64,000 nucleotides of DNA from Streptosporangium canum. GTDB lineage: Bacteria; Actinomycetota; Actinomycetes; Streptosporangiales; Streptosporangiaceae. Below are positions 26,635-37,183 of the stretch, piece by piece (the first letter of the stretch is position 1; each line of letters starts with the position of its first letter). Location: NCBI RefSeq assembly GCF_900113865.1, contig NZ_FOQY01000003.1, forward strand, positions 186,001 through 250,000. The letters run 5' to 3'. The notes beneath the pieces are model-generated. The model saw only the letters and a list, made by a program, of their open reading frames with translations. It searched no databases and was not told the DNA's origin. Position numbers and translations under genes: made by a program.

Positions 26635-28053
26635 TTGAGGCGCCCGCGCCTGGCCGCCGCCGGGCTGGCCCTGGCCGTCGTCGCGGCGGGAGGCTTGGCC
26701 TCGGCAGCCCGGGGCGACGCCCCCGAACGGGTCTCGCGGTACGTCACCGACGACCGGGGGCGGGTGCTGACGCTGCACGGTTTCAACACCGCGAGCAGCG
26801 CCAAGAGCACTCCGGACGCGCTGCCCGAACTGACCGAGGCGGACGTCGAGACCGAATACCGGGCGATGGGCACGAATTTCGTCAGATTCCTGATGCAGTG
26901 GCGGGCCGTCGAGCCGTCCCCCGGCGTCTATGACACGAAATATCTGGAAAAGGTGGCTGAGCGGGTCGGCTGGTACGCCAAGCGGGGCTACCACGTCATG
27001 CTCGACATGCACCAGGACCTGTGGGGCAACCGGATCACCCCCGACGGGCGCGCGGGCAACGGCGCCCCCGGATGGGCCACCCACCTGGACGGCCTGCCGG
27101 TCGCCGGGGAGCACGACACCTGGGAGCTCTACTACCTGGACCCCGGCGTCATGCGGGCCTTCGACCACTTCTGGAACACCACCGGCGAGCACCCCGAGCT
27201 GATGGACCACTACGCCAGAGCCTGGCGGGCGGTGGCGGACCACTTCAAGGACGACCCGGCGGTCATCGGCTACGACCTGATGAACGAGCCGTGGGGCGGC
27301 TCTGTGCAGGGCGCGGCGTTCGAGAACGGCCCGCTGGCCGAGCTCTACCGTCGCACGATCGCCCAGATCAGGAGCGTCGACCAGGACAACTGGATCTTCG
27401 TGGAGCCGCAGGCGGTCGGGGTCAACTGGGGCCTGCCCAGCGGCCTGCCCCGCTTCGACGACCCGCGGGCGGGCGAGCCCCGGATCGGCCTGGCCCCGCA
27501 CGTCTACCCGCTCCCGCTGGACCTCGGCGAGGACTACGTGGGCGCGTCTCGCGAGTGGACCGACACCACGCTCGGCTGGTGGCGCTCGAACATGCTCCGC
27601 CTGGCCGAGCGTCAGGGCGGACCGGTCATCCTGGGCGAGTTCGGCCTCGACACCACCCGGCCGGGCGCCACCGAGCTGGTGGAACGGATGCTGGAGATGA
27701 CCGACGAGGTCGGCATGGGCCGGGCCTACTGGTCGCGTGATCCCGGGCCGTGGGGCCCCTATGACGGCGAGGGCAGACCCGGCCCGCTCGTCCCCGTCTA
27801 CGCCAGGCCGTACCCGAGGGCGATCGGCGGCGTCCCCCGGCAGATCGCCTACGACCGCGCGACCCACGCGCTGACGGTGCGCTTCGACGCCAATGGGAGC
27901 GGCCCGACCGAGATCTACCTGCCCGCCGACGAGTTCCCCCGCGGCGGCAGGGTCACCGGGGCCCTCTCCTCCTCCTGGGACCCGGACAGGCGGATCCTCA
28001 CCGCGACGACCGCCGCCTCGGGCGTCCAGACGCTCACGGTCACCCCCTCGTGA
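26635..28053 (+). CDS. Secreted GH5 glycosidase, endoglycoceramidase-like
   Basis: 472 residues from TTG 26635, with GGAAGG 7 nt upstream. A signal peptide covers about residues 1-27 (RRPRLAAAGLALAVVAAGG). The GH5 barrel has VLTLHGFNTASSAKSTPDAL, YHVMLDMHQDLWGN, the acid/base Glu218 in YDLMNEPWGG and the nucleophile Glu335 in VILGEFGLD. A beta-sandwich-like C-terminal domain follows (IAYDRATHALTVRFDANGSG). Overall layout matches bacterial endoglycoceramidases that cut glycan from glycosphingolipids. Actual substrate is unproven; related GH5 members act on other glycolipids or glycosides. Confidence 0.85.
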   Translation: MRRPRLAAAGLALAVVAAGGLASAARGDAPERVSRYVTDDRGRVLTLHGFNTASSAKSTPDALPELTEADVETEYRAMGTNFVRFLMQWRAVEPSPGVYDTKYLEKVAERVGWYAKRGYHVMLDMHQDLWGNRITPDGRAGNGAPGWATHLDGLPVAGEHDTWELYYLDPGVMRAFDHFWNTTGEHPELMDHYARAWRAVADHFKDDPAVIGYDLMNEPWGGSVQGAAFENGPLAELYRRTIAQIRSVDQDNWIFVEPQAVGVNWGLPSGLPRFDDPRAGEPRIGLAPHVYPLPLDLGEDYVGASREWTDTTLGWWRSNMLRLAERQGGPVILGEFGLDTTRPGATELVERMLEMTDEVGMGRAYWSRDPGPWGPYDGEGRPGPLVPVYARPYPRAIGGVPRQIAYDRATHALTVRFDANGSGPTEIYLPADEFPRGGRVTGALSSSWDPDRRILTATTAASGVQTLTVTPS

Positions 28054-28059
28054 AACGCG

Positions 28060-28094
28060 GTACGGCTCCCGCCGGGCGATGGCGGGAGCCGTAC
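28060..28094. terminator. Hairpin between convergent GH5 and MFS genes
   Basis: Perfect 14-bp stem GTACGGCTCCCGCC / GGCGGGAGCCGTAC with loop GGGCGAT, 6 bp after the GH5 stop and 14 bp after the opposing MFS stop. A likely bidirectional terminator. Confidence 0.75.
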
Positions 28095-28108
28095 GGCGAC
28101 GGGCCGGG

Positions 28109-29701
28109 TCAGCCCATGTGGATCGGAGCGTCCTCGGACTTGCGGCCCGCCTTGACGAACAGGGCGAGCACGGCCGCGAGGATCGCGACCCCCGTGCTGA
28201 CCACGAAGCCCAGGTGCATGCCGTCCAGGAAGGACAGGTGCGACACGTTGGCGATGCCCTGAACGATCTGCTCGGGCACGCCGGGCATCTGCTCGGCGGT
28301 GGGCGCCCCGCCGAAGGTCGCCGCCTCCTTCAGCCCCGCGACCTGCTCCGGCGGGAGCGGCGGCAGCTTGGCCTCCGTCCAGTGGCCGGAGTAGACGTCC
28401 GCCACCCGCGCCGACACGATCGCGCCGAGAATGGCCGTGCCGAGCGCGCCGCCGACCTGCATGGCCGACTGCTGGACGCCGCCCGCGACGCCGCTGAGGT
28501 CCTCGGGCGCGTTGCCGACGATGATCTCGGTGGCGCCGACGAAGACCGGCGAGAGCCCGAAGGCGAGCAGGACGAACGGGATCGCGCTGTCGACGAACGA
28601 CGCGTCGAGGCTGAGCCGGGACATCAGGAACATGGCGGTGGCGGTGACCAGCATGCCGCCCGCGATCGTGAACTTGGTGCCGAACTTGCTGAGGAGCACG
28701 GCGGCCAGCGGCGAGGCGACGATCATGCCCGCGCTCATCGGCAGCATCCGGAGGCCCGACTCCAGCGGCGTCAGCCCGTGCACGCCCTGGAAGAAGAACG
28801 TCAGGAAGAACATCGCGCCGAACATGGAGAACGCGACGAGCATCATGAGGCCGGTGCCTATGGAGACCGAGGCGTTGCCGAAGAGGCTGAGCGGCAGGAG
28901 CGGCTCGGAGGCCCGGGCCTGCCACCACACGAACACGGCCCCCATCACCACGGTCGCGGCCAGGAAGCCGATGGTCTTGGCGTCGCCCCAGCCCCACTCC
29001 GGAGCCTTGATGATGGCCCAGACCAGGGAGAACATCACGCCCGACAGCAGCACGACGCCCAGCCAGTCGATCTTCGACAGGGTCCGCGCCTTGCTCTCGG
29101 TGAGCACCCACAGGCCCATGGCCAGGGCCACGACGCCGACGGGGACGTTGATGAAGAAGACCGACTGCCAGCTCACGTGCTCCACGAGCAGGCCGCCGAC
29201 GATCGGGCCGGCGGCGCTGGACAGGCCGATGATCGCACCCCAGGCGCCCATCGCCATCTTCAGCCGCTCGCCGGGGAAGGCCGCCCGCAGCAGCGCGAGG
29301 GCGGCGGGCTGGAGCAGCGCGCCGAACAGGCCCTGAAGCACGCGCAGGCCGATCAGCATGCCGATCGAGGAGCTGAGGCCGATCGCGAGCGAGGTGAGCG
29401 CGAAGCCGGCCACGCCGATCAGGAAGATCAGCCGGTGTCCGAACAGGTCACCGAGCTTGCCCGCGGTGATCAGGAACACCGCGAGCGCGAGCAGGTAGCC
29501 GCTGGTCACCCACTGCAGGTCGGAGAGGGAGGCGTTGAGGTCCTGGGCGATCGCCGGGTTGGCGATGCCGACGACGGTGCCGTCGAGCATCACCATGATC
29601 ACGCCGAGCGACACCGCGACGAGCGTGAGCCACGGATGCGCCTGTTTCGCCGCGCCCGCGCCTGGTGGCGGCGCCGACGCCACCGTCTTGGTGTCTGCCA
29701 T
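28109..29701 (-). CDS. MFS drug exporter, DHA2 (EmrB/QacA) family
   Basis: 530 residues with about 14 transmembrane helices. MVMLDGTVVGIANPAIAQDL carries the DHA2 motif D1 (LDxTVVNVA-like); GKLGDLFGHRLIFLIGV is motif A; LFGALLQPAALALLRAAFP and GIIGLSSAAGPIVGG-like motif C follow. ATG 29701 has AGGGGA upstream. Divergent from a TetR gene with three short repeats in between, the standard layout for a repressor-controlled multidrug pump. Confidence 0.92.
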   Translation of the reverse strand: MADTKTVASAPPPGAGAAKQAHPWLTLVAVSLGVIMVMLDGTVVGIANPAIAQDLNASLSDLQWVTSGYLLALAVFLITAGKLGDLFGHRLIFLIGVAGFALTSLAIGLSSSIGMLIGLRVLQGLFGALLQPAALALLRAAFPGERLKMAMGAWGAIIGLSSAAGPIVGGLLVEHVSWQSVFFINVPVGVVALAMGLWVLTESKARTLSKIDWLGVVLLSGVMFSLVWAIIKAPEWGWGDAKTIGFLAATVVMGAVFVWWQARASEPLLPLSLFGNASVSIGTGLMMLVAFSMFGAMFFLTFFFQGVHGLTPLESGLRMLPMSAGMIVASPLAAVLLSKFGTKFTIAGGMLVTATAMFLMSRLSLDASFVDSAIPFVLLAFGLSPVFVGATEIIVGNAPEDLSGVAGGVQQSAMQVGGALGTAILGAIVSARVADVYSGHWTEAKLPPLPPEQVAGLKEAATFGGAPTAEQMPGVPEQIVQGIANVSHLSFLDGMHLGFVVSTGVAILAAVLALFVKAGRKSEDAPIHMG

Positions 29702-29757
29702 GGAAGGTCCCCTCGTACGTTCACTCCGCCCCGTATGAGGCGCCAACCTGAGGTAAT

Positions 29758-29816
29758 TTATGGCAGTCGCTGACATGTGACAAATCCTTTTATAAGGCAG
29801 CCCATGACTTATGGCA
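29758..29816. promoter_or_regulatory. Direct repeats between DHA2 exporter and TetR gene
   Basis: TTATGGCAG occurs at 29758-29766 and again at 29808/9-29816, with a related TTATAAGGCAG at 29790-29800. The block is AT-rich relative to its surroundings and holds TATAAG-like -10 sequence. It lies between the divergent exporter and regulator genes, so TetR binding here is plausible, though TetR proteins more often use palindromes. Confidence 0.45.
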
Positions 29817-29851
29817 GACTGTGAACGGCGTGTTTCGAAGGGATGACATCC

Positions 29852-30478
29852 ATGGACCGGCTCGGCCTGCGCGAACGCAAGAAGCAGAAGACGCGGCTCG
29901 CACTGGTCGACGCCGCCCTCGACCTGTTCGCGACGCAAGGGTACGAGGCCACGACCGTCGACCAGATCGCGGCCGCCGTGGAGGTCTCCCCCCGCACGTT
30001 CTTCCGCTACTTCGCGACCAAGGAGGACGTCGCCCTCAGCCTGCCCCTCGACGGCCTTGAGATCCTGCTCGCCGAGCTCGCCGCCCGGCCCGCGCAGGAG
30101 CCGCCGTTCACCGCGCTCGGCCATGCCCTGCGCGCGATGGTCACCATGTTAGAGGAAGGCGATCTCGCCGACCGGACCAGGTTCCTCAAAGCGCACGAGG
30201 TGATCGACGACACCCCGGCGCTCTTCGCCGGGAGCGTGCGGCGGATGATGGACAACGAGCGTCGGCTGGTCGCCGAGATCGCCCGGCGCGAGGGAGCCGA
30301 GCCCGACGACCTGCTGCCCCACTTCGTCGTCGCGCTCTTCACCACCGTGACCCGGCTCGGCTTCGAGCACTGCGGACCGGGCGGCGTCCACGACCTCACC
30401 GCCCTGGCCGAACGCCTGGAGGCGACCCTGACCCTGGCCGAACGCTCGCTGTGCCCCGGCTGGGACCGCGCGCGCTAG
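29852..30478 (+). CDS. TetR-family transcriptional regulator
   Basis: 208 residues from ATG 29852. The N-terminal TetR DNA-binding domain is clear: RKKQKTRLALVDAALDLFA, YEATTVDQIAAAVEVSPRTFFRYFATKEDV. The C-terminal ligand domain (ALGHALRAMVTMLEEGD onward) resembles the MftR-like actinobacterial group. GAAGGG is 9 nt before ATG 29852; ATG 29843 leaves almost no spacing. Divergent from the DHA2 exporter, which it likely represses. Confidence 0.92.
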   Translation: MDRLGLRERKKQKTRLALVDAALDLFATQGYEATTVDQIAAAVEVSPRTFFRYFATKEDVALSLPLDGLEILLAELAARPAQEPPFTALGHALRAMVTMLEEGDLADRTRFLKAHEVIDDTPALFAGSVRRMMDNERRLVAEIARREGAEPDDLLPHFVVALFTTVTRLGFEHCGPGGVHDLTALAERLEATLTLAERSLCPGWDRAR

Positions 30479-30482
30479 CGGC

Positions 30483-31061
30483 TCAGTTCATCGAAGGGTC
30501 GTCGGGACAGGTCGCCACGTAGGCGAGCTCGCCCCGCTGGCGGCGGAGCACCGCACGCCACAGCGATCCGGGGTCATGGTAGAAGGTGTCGCCGGGCTCG
30601 GCGTCCACGACGTACCACGCGCCCTCGCCGATCTCGGCCTCCAACTGCCCGGCGGTCCACCCGGCGTATCCCGCGAAGATCCGCATCTGGGCGATCTCCC
30701 CGGCGAGGATCTCCGGCGGGGCGTCGAGGTCGACGGTGCCGAGCCGGGACACCGCCGCGGTGCCCGCGTGCAGCCGCCGCCAGCCGAGGGGCTCCTGCCC
30801 GCTCGGGACCGCGGCCAGGGCCAGGGCGCTGTCGGTCTGCACGGGCCCGCCCTGGAACAGCACCGGCGGACCGGTCACCAAGGCATCCCAGGTGGGCAGC
30901 ACCTGCGTCACCGAGATGTCGCTGGGCCGGTTGAGCACCACGCCCAGAGTGCCGCCGTCGAGATCGTGCTCCAGGACCAGGACCACGCTGCGCCGGAAGT
31001 TGGGATCGTCGAGTTGCGGTGCCGCCACCAGCAGACCGCCGACGTAGATCGCCTCCGCCAT
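30483..31061 (-). CDS. YqgE/AlgH family protein (UPF0301)
   Basis: 192 residues from ATG 31061. GGLLVAAPQLDDPNFRRSVV, LEHDLDGGTLGVVLNRPS, FQGGPVQTDSALAL and FAGYAGWTAGQLEAEI are hallmarks of UPF0301. The biochemical role of the family is not established. Start caution: GGAGGT abuts ATG 31061 directly, which is too close, so a GTG at 31103 adding 14 residues is possible. It is convergent with the TetR gene, 4 bp apart. Confidence 0.92.
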   Translation of the reverse strand: MAEAIYVGGLLVAAPQLDDPNFRRSVVLVLEHDLDGGTLGVVLNRPSDISVTQVLPTWDALVTGPPVLFQGGPVQTDSALALAAVPSGQEPLGWRRLHAGTAAVSRLGTVDLDAPPEILAGEIAQMRIFAGYAGWTAGQLEAEIGEGAWYVVDAEPGDTFYHDPGSLWRAVLRRQRGELAYVATCPDDPSMN

Positions 31062-31407
31062 ACCTCCATCATGAGGGGTGGGCCCCGTATCGCGCTGCTC
31101 CACCCCACTCTCAGATCTTCAAGATCTCACGGAATGTTACTAAAAGCACACAAATGGGAACTCTAGGCAACAATAACCGTTGATCGGGAGGCCCGACGGG
31201 GAGGATCAGCCACGCGTCCGTCCTGACGCCCGCGATGCCCCTCGCCGCGATCCTCCCGCCCGCCGGAGCGCCCACCGGCCTGATGGGCACGGCCGCCACA
31301 GCCGGCGGCCCGGTGCTGACCGGCGCCCCTCCCCGGCCGGACAGGACCGCAGGACAAGCAGGACGGCCCGGACGCGTCGCGTCCGGGCCGTCTCGCGTCC
31401 GCGGCCG
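31062..31407. other. Intergenic stretch upstream of the yqgE-like gene
   Basis: No credible gene. Near 31128-31180 the sequence is AT-richer than its surroundings and probably holds the promoter for the yqgE-like gene. A perfect dyad AGATCTT-C-AAGATCT (31113-31127) lies within it. The part from about 31190 to 31360 is GC-rich with no feature I can name. The malic-enzyme terminator closes the region at 31363-31391. Confidence 0.5.
31363..31391 (-). terminator. Hairpin after the malic enzyme gene
   Basis: Perfect 13-bp stem ACGGCCCGGACGC / GCGTCCGGGCCGT around the loop GTC, 17 bp beyond the malic enzyme stop. Very stable and lacks a T-run. Confidence 0.75.
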
Positions 31408-32820
<1,413 letters not shown>

Positions 32821-32902
32821 AGTCAATCCGCTCCTTTGCGACTGACTTGGTTGGGATGCCTCCATGGTGCCACCACCAGACGGGTGTCCGGGCCGGGCCG
32901 GC

Positions 32903-33532
32903 TCAGCTCAGCGCTGTCGATGCGGTCACAATCAGCTCCACGCACGTGTCGATCGGGATGCTCGTGCTGTCCAGCACCAGGTGGTACAGGAGCGGGGAGG
33001 CCGGGTCCACGTGGTAGAAGTGGCGGACGTAGGCGGCCCGCGCCCGGTCGTTGTCCTCCACGAGCCTGCGGGCCTGGCGCTCGGTCACCCCGGTCAGGGT
33101 CGCCGTCTGCAGCACCCGGCGCTTCGAGGGCGCGTCCAGCCGCACGTGCAGCGCGCCGGGGTGGTCGGCCAGGACCAGCGCCCCGGCCCTGCCGAGGATC
33201 ACCCCGCCCTGGCCGCGCGCGGTCTGCCTGATCACCCGCTCGGTGTGGGCGACGAAGTCCTCGGCGGGCAGGGGCATGTTCCCCGGCAGGTATATGTCCA
33301 CGCCGCCGAAGGTGACCGTCGGGAGCCGCATGGCCTCCGCCAGCAGCCGGGCGAGCCCGTGCTCGGCCCGGTCGTCATGGGCGAGCGCCTCCTCCAGCGT
33401 GCAGCCGAGCTCGTCGGCCACCGCGCCGGGGATCGCCCGGTCCATGAAGGGAACCCCCAGGCGTCCGGCCACCGCCGGGCCGATCACACTGCCGGCGGTG
33501 CCGTACGTCGCGGAGATGGTGACGACCCGCAT
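32903..33532 (-). CDS. Cytidylate kinase-like family protein
   Basis: 209 residues, cytidylate-kinase-like fold. The start VVTISATYGTAGSVIGPAVA stands where the P-loop should be but lacks the Gly-Lys-Ser/Thr; GRLGVPFMDRAI, VILGRAGALVLADHPGALHV and RHFYHVDPASPLLYHLVLD follow the family pattern. It differs from essential Cmk by this degenerate nucleotide loop. Actual kinase activity is doubtful or uses another phosphate-binding mode. Function unknown. Confidence 0.8.
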   Translation of the reverse strand: MRVVTISATYGTAGSVIGPAVAGRLGVPFMDRAIPGAVADELGCTLEEALAHDDRAEHGLARLLAEAMRLPTVTFGGVDIYLPGNMPLPAEDFVAHTERVIRQTARGQGGVILGRAGALVLADHPGALHVRLDAPSKRRVLQTATLTGVTERQARRLVEDNDRARAAYVRHFYHVDPASPLLYHLVLDSTSIPIDTCVELIVTASTALS

Positions 33533-33581
33533 GCCCTGTTCATGCCCTCGAAGCGGGTCGTTCAGAGCAGGGGACCGTATT

Positions 33582-34514
33582 TCAGAACAGGGCGTTGGCC
33601 AGGTTCCGGCGAGCGCGCACGATCGACGGGTCGTCGCCGGGAAGGGTGTCGAAGAGGCCGATCAGGTGCACCCTCGCCTTGTCGCGCTCGTCGCCCGAGG
33701 TCCGGCGCACCACTCCGATGAGCCGGTCGAAGGCCTGGTCCACCTCGCCGGCGAGCATCTCGAAGTCGGCCGCCAGGAGCTGGGCGTCGATGTCGGCGGG
33801 GTCGGTCAGACGGCTCTCCACCTCGGCCGGGTCGACGTCCTGGGTCCGCCGGATCAGGCCGAGACCGGCCAGGCCGAGCTTGGCGTCCTCGTTGTTCGGG
33901 GAACGGGCCAGCAGCCGCTCGTAGGCGGCCACGGCGCCGTCGAGATCGCCGGCGTCGATGGCCTGCTCGGCGGCGAGCACGTCCGGATCGGCCGGGGGCT
34001 CCTCCGGCTGCCCCTCCGCCGGGGCGCCCGCGGCGTCCGGCGGCAGATACTGGGCCAGGGCCTCCATGAGCTGCGACAGCCACTCGCGTAGCTGCTGCTC
34101 GGTGGCGATGCCGGGGGCGACCGCCACCGGCTGGCCCTGGAAGATGGCGTACAGGGCGGGCACGTTCTGCACCCGGAGCGCCTGTGCGATCTGCGGGCTG
34201 GCCTCGACGTCCACGCGGGCCAGGACCCACCTGCCGGTGTTCTCGGCGGTGAGCTTCTCCAGCAGCAGGCTGTATTCCTTCGCCTGCTCCGCACGGGTCA
34301 CCGTGAGCTCCAGCAGCACGAGGCTGTTCATGGAGCGTTCGACGACTTCCGTCGCGAAGTTGGCGTCATCGACGTAGACGACCTGCACCGGGGTGCCGCC
34401 GCCCTCCTGCGCCGCGGTCTCCCGCCGCGCCTGCGCGTCCAGCGCCTGCTTGCGCGCGCCGAGGTCCACGGCACCGTAGAGCGATCCGGGTCGAGTGAAG
34501 TCCGCTGGGCTCAT
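33582..34514 (-). CDS. Cysteine-free thioredoxin-like protein with TPR tail (CnoX/YbbN-like)
   Basis: 310 residues. A thioredoxin fold spans about residues 40-150 (VVYVDDANFATEVVERSM, LARVDVEASPQIAQALRVQNVPALYAIFQGQPV). Where CxxC belongs the sequence is LLELTVTRAEQAKEY; the whole chain has no Cys, so it cannot do thiol chemistry. TPR-like helices fill residues 175-310 (AEQAIDAGDLDGAVAAYERL). This matches CnoX/YbbN co-chaperones that act as holdases, and an equivalent lies near fadA4 in M. tuberculosis (Rv1324). Chaperone role is inferred. Confidence 0.88.
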   Translation of the reverse strand: MSPADFTRPGSLYGAVDLGARKQALDAQARRETAAQEGGGTPVQVVYVDDANFATEVVERSMNSLVLLELTVTRAEQAKEYSLLLEKLTAENTGRWVLARVDVEASPQIAQALRVQNVPALYAIFQGQPVAVAPGIATEQQLREWLSQLMEALAQYLPPDAAGAPAEGQPEEPPADPDVLAAEQAIDAGDLDGAVAAYERLLARSPNNEDAKLGLAGLGLIRRTQDVDPAEVESRLTDPADIDAQLLAADFEMLAGEVDQAFDRLIGVVRRTSGDERDKARVHLIGLFDTLPGDDPSIVRARRNLANALF

Positions 34515-34560
34515 ACCTCCAATCCTGCCGTATCCCGATTACTGCACTGACTCGCCACCG

Positions 34561-36228
34561 CTAGAAACGGGCCGGCTCGATGTGGACGCCCCACTCGCCG
34601 CGGAGCGCGTCGCAGATCTCACCGAGCGTGGCCTCGGCGCGGACGGCGTCGAGCATGGGCGGAACCAGGTTGCCCGCACCCCTCGCGACCTGCACCATCG
34701 CGGCCAGCGCGCCGTCCACGGCCCCCTGGTCGCGCTCGGCCCGGCGGGCGGCCAGGACCCGGTTCTGCTCGCGTTCGACCTCGTGGCCGACTCGGAGGAT
34801 CTCCAGCGGCTCGTCGACGGAGGCCGTGTGGCAGTTGACCCCGACGATCCGCTTCTCCCCCTTCTCCAGCTTGCGCTGGTAGTCGAAGGCGGCCTCGGCG
34901 ATCTCGGACGTGAACCAGCCGTCCTCGATGCCGCGCAGGATCCCCGAGGTCATCGAGCCGTCCCGCCCCATGTCCCGGATCTTCGCGAAAACCGCCTCGG
35001 CCTCGGCTTCGAGCCGGTCCGTCAGCGCCTCCACGTACCAGGACCCGCCGAGCGGGTCGGCGACGTTGACGACCTCGGTCTCCTCCATGATCACCTGCTG
35101 GGTGCGCAGGGCGATCTCGGCGGCCTTCTCCGAGGGCAGCGCCAGGACCTCGTCCAGCGCGTTGGTGTGCAGCGAGTTGGTGCCGCCGAGCACGGCCGCG
35201 AGCGCCTCCACCGCGGTGCGCACCACATTGTTGTGCGGCTGCTGCGCGGTCAGCGACACCCCCGCCGTCTGGGTGTGGAAGCGCAGCCACTGGGCCCTGT
35301 CGGTCCTGGCCCCGTAGACGTCGCGCAGCCACCGCGCCCAGATCCGCCGGGCGGCCCGGAACTTGGCGATCTCCTCGAAGAAGTCGATGTGCGCGTCGAA
35401 GAAGAACGACAGGCCGGGGGCGAAGACGTCGACGTCCAGCCCCCGCGACAGGCCGAGCTCCACGTAGCCGAACCCGTCCGCCAGGGTGAAGGCCAGCTCC
35501 TGCGCGGCCGTGGAGCCGGCTTCGCGGATGTGGTAGCCGGACACGCTGAGCGGCTTGTAGGCCGGGACGCCGGCGGCGCAGAACTCCATCAGGTCGCCGA
35601 TCAGCCGCAGGTGCGGCTCGGGGGCGAACAGCCACTCCTTCTGCGCGATGTACTCCTTGAAGATGTCGGTCTGGAGCGTGCCGTTCAGCCTGCCGGCCGG
35701 CACTCCCTGCCGCTCGGCGGCGACGACGTACATGCAGAAGATCGGGACGGCCGGGCCGCTGATCGTCATCGAGGTGGTGATGTCGCCGAGCGGGATGCCG
35801 TCGAAGAGCAGGTCCATGTCCAGCGCGGAGTCGATCGCCACGCCGCAGTGGCCGACCTCGCCGAGCGAGCGCGGGTCGTCGGAGTCGCGGCCCATCAGCG
35901 TCGGCATGTCGAAGGCCACGCTCAGGCCGCCGCCGCCCGCGCCGAGGATCATCTTGTATCGCTCGTTGGTCTGCCGGGCGTTGCCGAACCCGGCGAACTG
36001 CCGGATGGTCCACGTCCTGCCCCGGTAACCGGTGGGGTGCAGGCCCCGGGTGAAGGGATACTCCCCCGGCCAGCCGATGCGCGCCATGCGCGGGTCGTCG
36101 CCGCCGGGCCCGTAGACCGGCTCCACGTCGAGCCCGGAGAGCGTCCTGAACTCGGATCCGCGCTTGGCGGCGCCGTCGAACCGCGCCTGCCAGCGCGCCC
36201 GCCCCGCCTCGATCTCCTCGGCGTCCAT
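34561..36228 (-). CDS. icmA: Acyl-CoA mutase large subunit, isobutyryl-CoA mutase (IcmA) type
   Basis: 555 residues; the substrate barrel of an adenosylcobalamin-dependent mutase without the C-terminal B12 domain. [18 protein letters not shown] has Phe where methylmalonyl-CoA mutase has Tyr (WTIRQYAGF), the change linked to isobutyryl-CoA specificity. Other family blocks are [20 protein letters not shown] and [20 protein letters not shown]. It needs a small B12-binding subunit (IcmB), which is not in the window. The reaction joins isobutyryl- and butyryl-CoA pools, for example in valine breakdown. ATG 36228 has AGGGGG upstream. MeaB, epimerase and adenosyltransferase genes in the window serve the same cofactor. 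Confidence 0.9.
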   Translation of the reverse strand: MDAEEIEAGRARWQARFDGAAKRGSEFRTLSGLDVEPVYGPGGDDPRMARIGWPGEYPFTRGLHPTGYRGRTWTIRQFAGFGNARQTNERYKMILGAGGGGLSVAFDMPTLMGRDSDDPRSLGEVGHCGVAIDSALDMDLLFDGIPLGDITTSMTISGPAVPIFCMYVVAAERQGVPAGRLNGTLQTDIFKEYIAQKEWLFAPEPHLRLIGDLMEFCAAGVPAYKPLSVSGYHIREAGSTAAQELAFTLADGFGYVELGLSRGLDVDVFAPGLSFFFDAHIDFFEEIAKFRAARRIWARWLRDVYGARTDRAQWLRFHTQTAGVSLTAQQPHNNVVRTAVEALAAVLGGTNSLHTNALDEVLALPSEKAAEIALRTQQVIMEETEVVNVADPLGGSWYVEALTDRLEAEAEAVFAKIRDMGRDGSMTSGILRGIEDGWFTSEIAEAAFDYQRKLEKGEKRIVGVNCHTASVDEPLEILRVGHEVEREQNRVLAARRAERDQGAVDGALAAMVQVARGAGNLVPPMLDAVRAEATLGEICDALRGEWGVHIEPARF

Positions 36229-36443
36229 GGCCAACCCCCCTGTACGGCTCGCGGCTCCTGCACGACTCGTGGCCTCAGAGAAAACACTAGGACGTCCTAC
36301 TAATTTTTGGCCAGAGCCGCCACGGGCATGTCCCCGCCAGGCCATGACACGCGTGATCGCGGGCGGAGCGCCCCGCCGCCCGGCCCCGAGGGTCCCGAGG
36401 GTCCCGAAAGTTTCCCGGCCCCCTCAGCCCTCGAAGTCCCCCG

Positions 36444-36977
36444 TCAGTCCTCGAAATCCCCCGCGGCCACCCGCAAGGTCCTGAGCAGGCCGAACATCTG
36501 CTCCAGCTCCGCCTCGCCGTACATGGTCATGCCGAAATCGGCGCCCATCAGATCGGCGGTCGCCCGGCTCACGACCTCCCGGCCCCCGTCGGTGATCTCC
36601 GCCAGCACGCCGCGGCCGTCCCGGGGGTTGCGCATGCGGCGGACCAGCCCGGCCCGCTCCAGCCGGTCCACGGTGTTGGTCACGCTCGTGGGATGCACCA
36701 TCAGGCGCTCGCCGATCGTGGACAGCGGCAATGCCCCCGTCTTGCTGAAAGTCAGCAAAACCAACGCCTCGTACCGGGCAAAGGTCAAGTCATGCGGCTT
36801 GAGTAGCGTGTCCAGTTGCGAGAGCAGGATCTGGTGCGCTCTCATGATCGACGTGACGGCGGCCATGGCCGAGGAGGGCCCGAACTGAACGCGCCACGTC
36901 TCCGCGGCGCGCTCGATGGGGTCGAACGGCAGATTCAGCTGACCTGTAGCCACAGGGCTACGGTAGCGCGGCCTCAT
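36444..36977 (-). CDS. MarR-family transcriptional regulator
   Basis: 177 residues. The winged helix has PLSTIGERLMVHPTSVTNTV followed by DRLERAGLVRRMRNPRDGRG. A 25-residue extension precedes the first dimerisation helix. Starts at ATG 36977 or GTG 36953 are possible; TACGTA at 36993-36998 may be the -10. Same strand as the mutase downstream, about 215 bp apart, and its Streptomyces counterpart also lies near icmA by memory. Targets unknown. Confidence 0.92.
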   Translation of the reverse strand: MRPRYRSPVATGQLNLPFDPIERAAETWRVQFGPSSAMAAVTSIMRAHQILLSQLDTLLKPHDLTFARYEALVLLTFSKTGALPLSTIGERLMVHPTSVTNTVDRLERAGLVRRMRNPRDGRGVLAEITDGGREVVSRATADLMGADFGMTMYGEAELEQMFGLLRTLRVAAGDFED

Positions 36978-37183
36978 CCCGGTTCGCCCATATACGTAGA
37001 GTTACCAGATTGATGGCTTCACCAAGAACCCGGGCGCCAAACGTCACGCTCAGTTATGGTTCCCACATCGAATGGTGAGGGCGCGGCCAAATGGCCGCGC
37101 GGACTCGCTCCGGCCTGCGGGGGATGCAGACCGGATCGGCGGCCGAGGGGACCGGCTACCGCATTCACGGCACGGGGGGTTTG

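Noticed and set aside
25951-27867. Long minus-strand frame antisense to the GH5 gene
   Set aside because: The GH5 gene on the plus strand has clear catalytic motifs and signal peptide; only the membrane protein at 25951-26442 is real on the minus strand.
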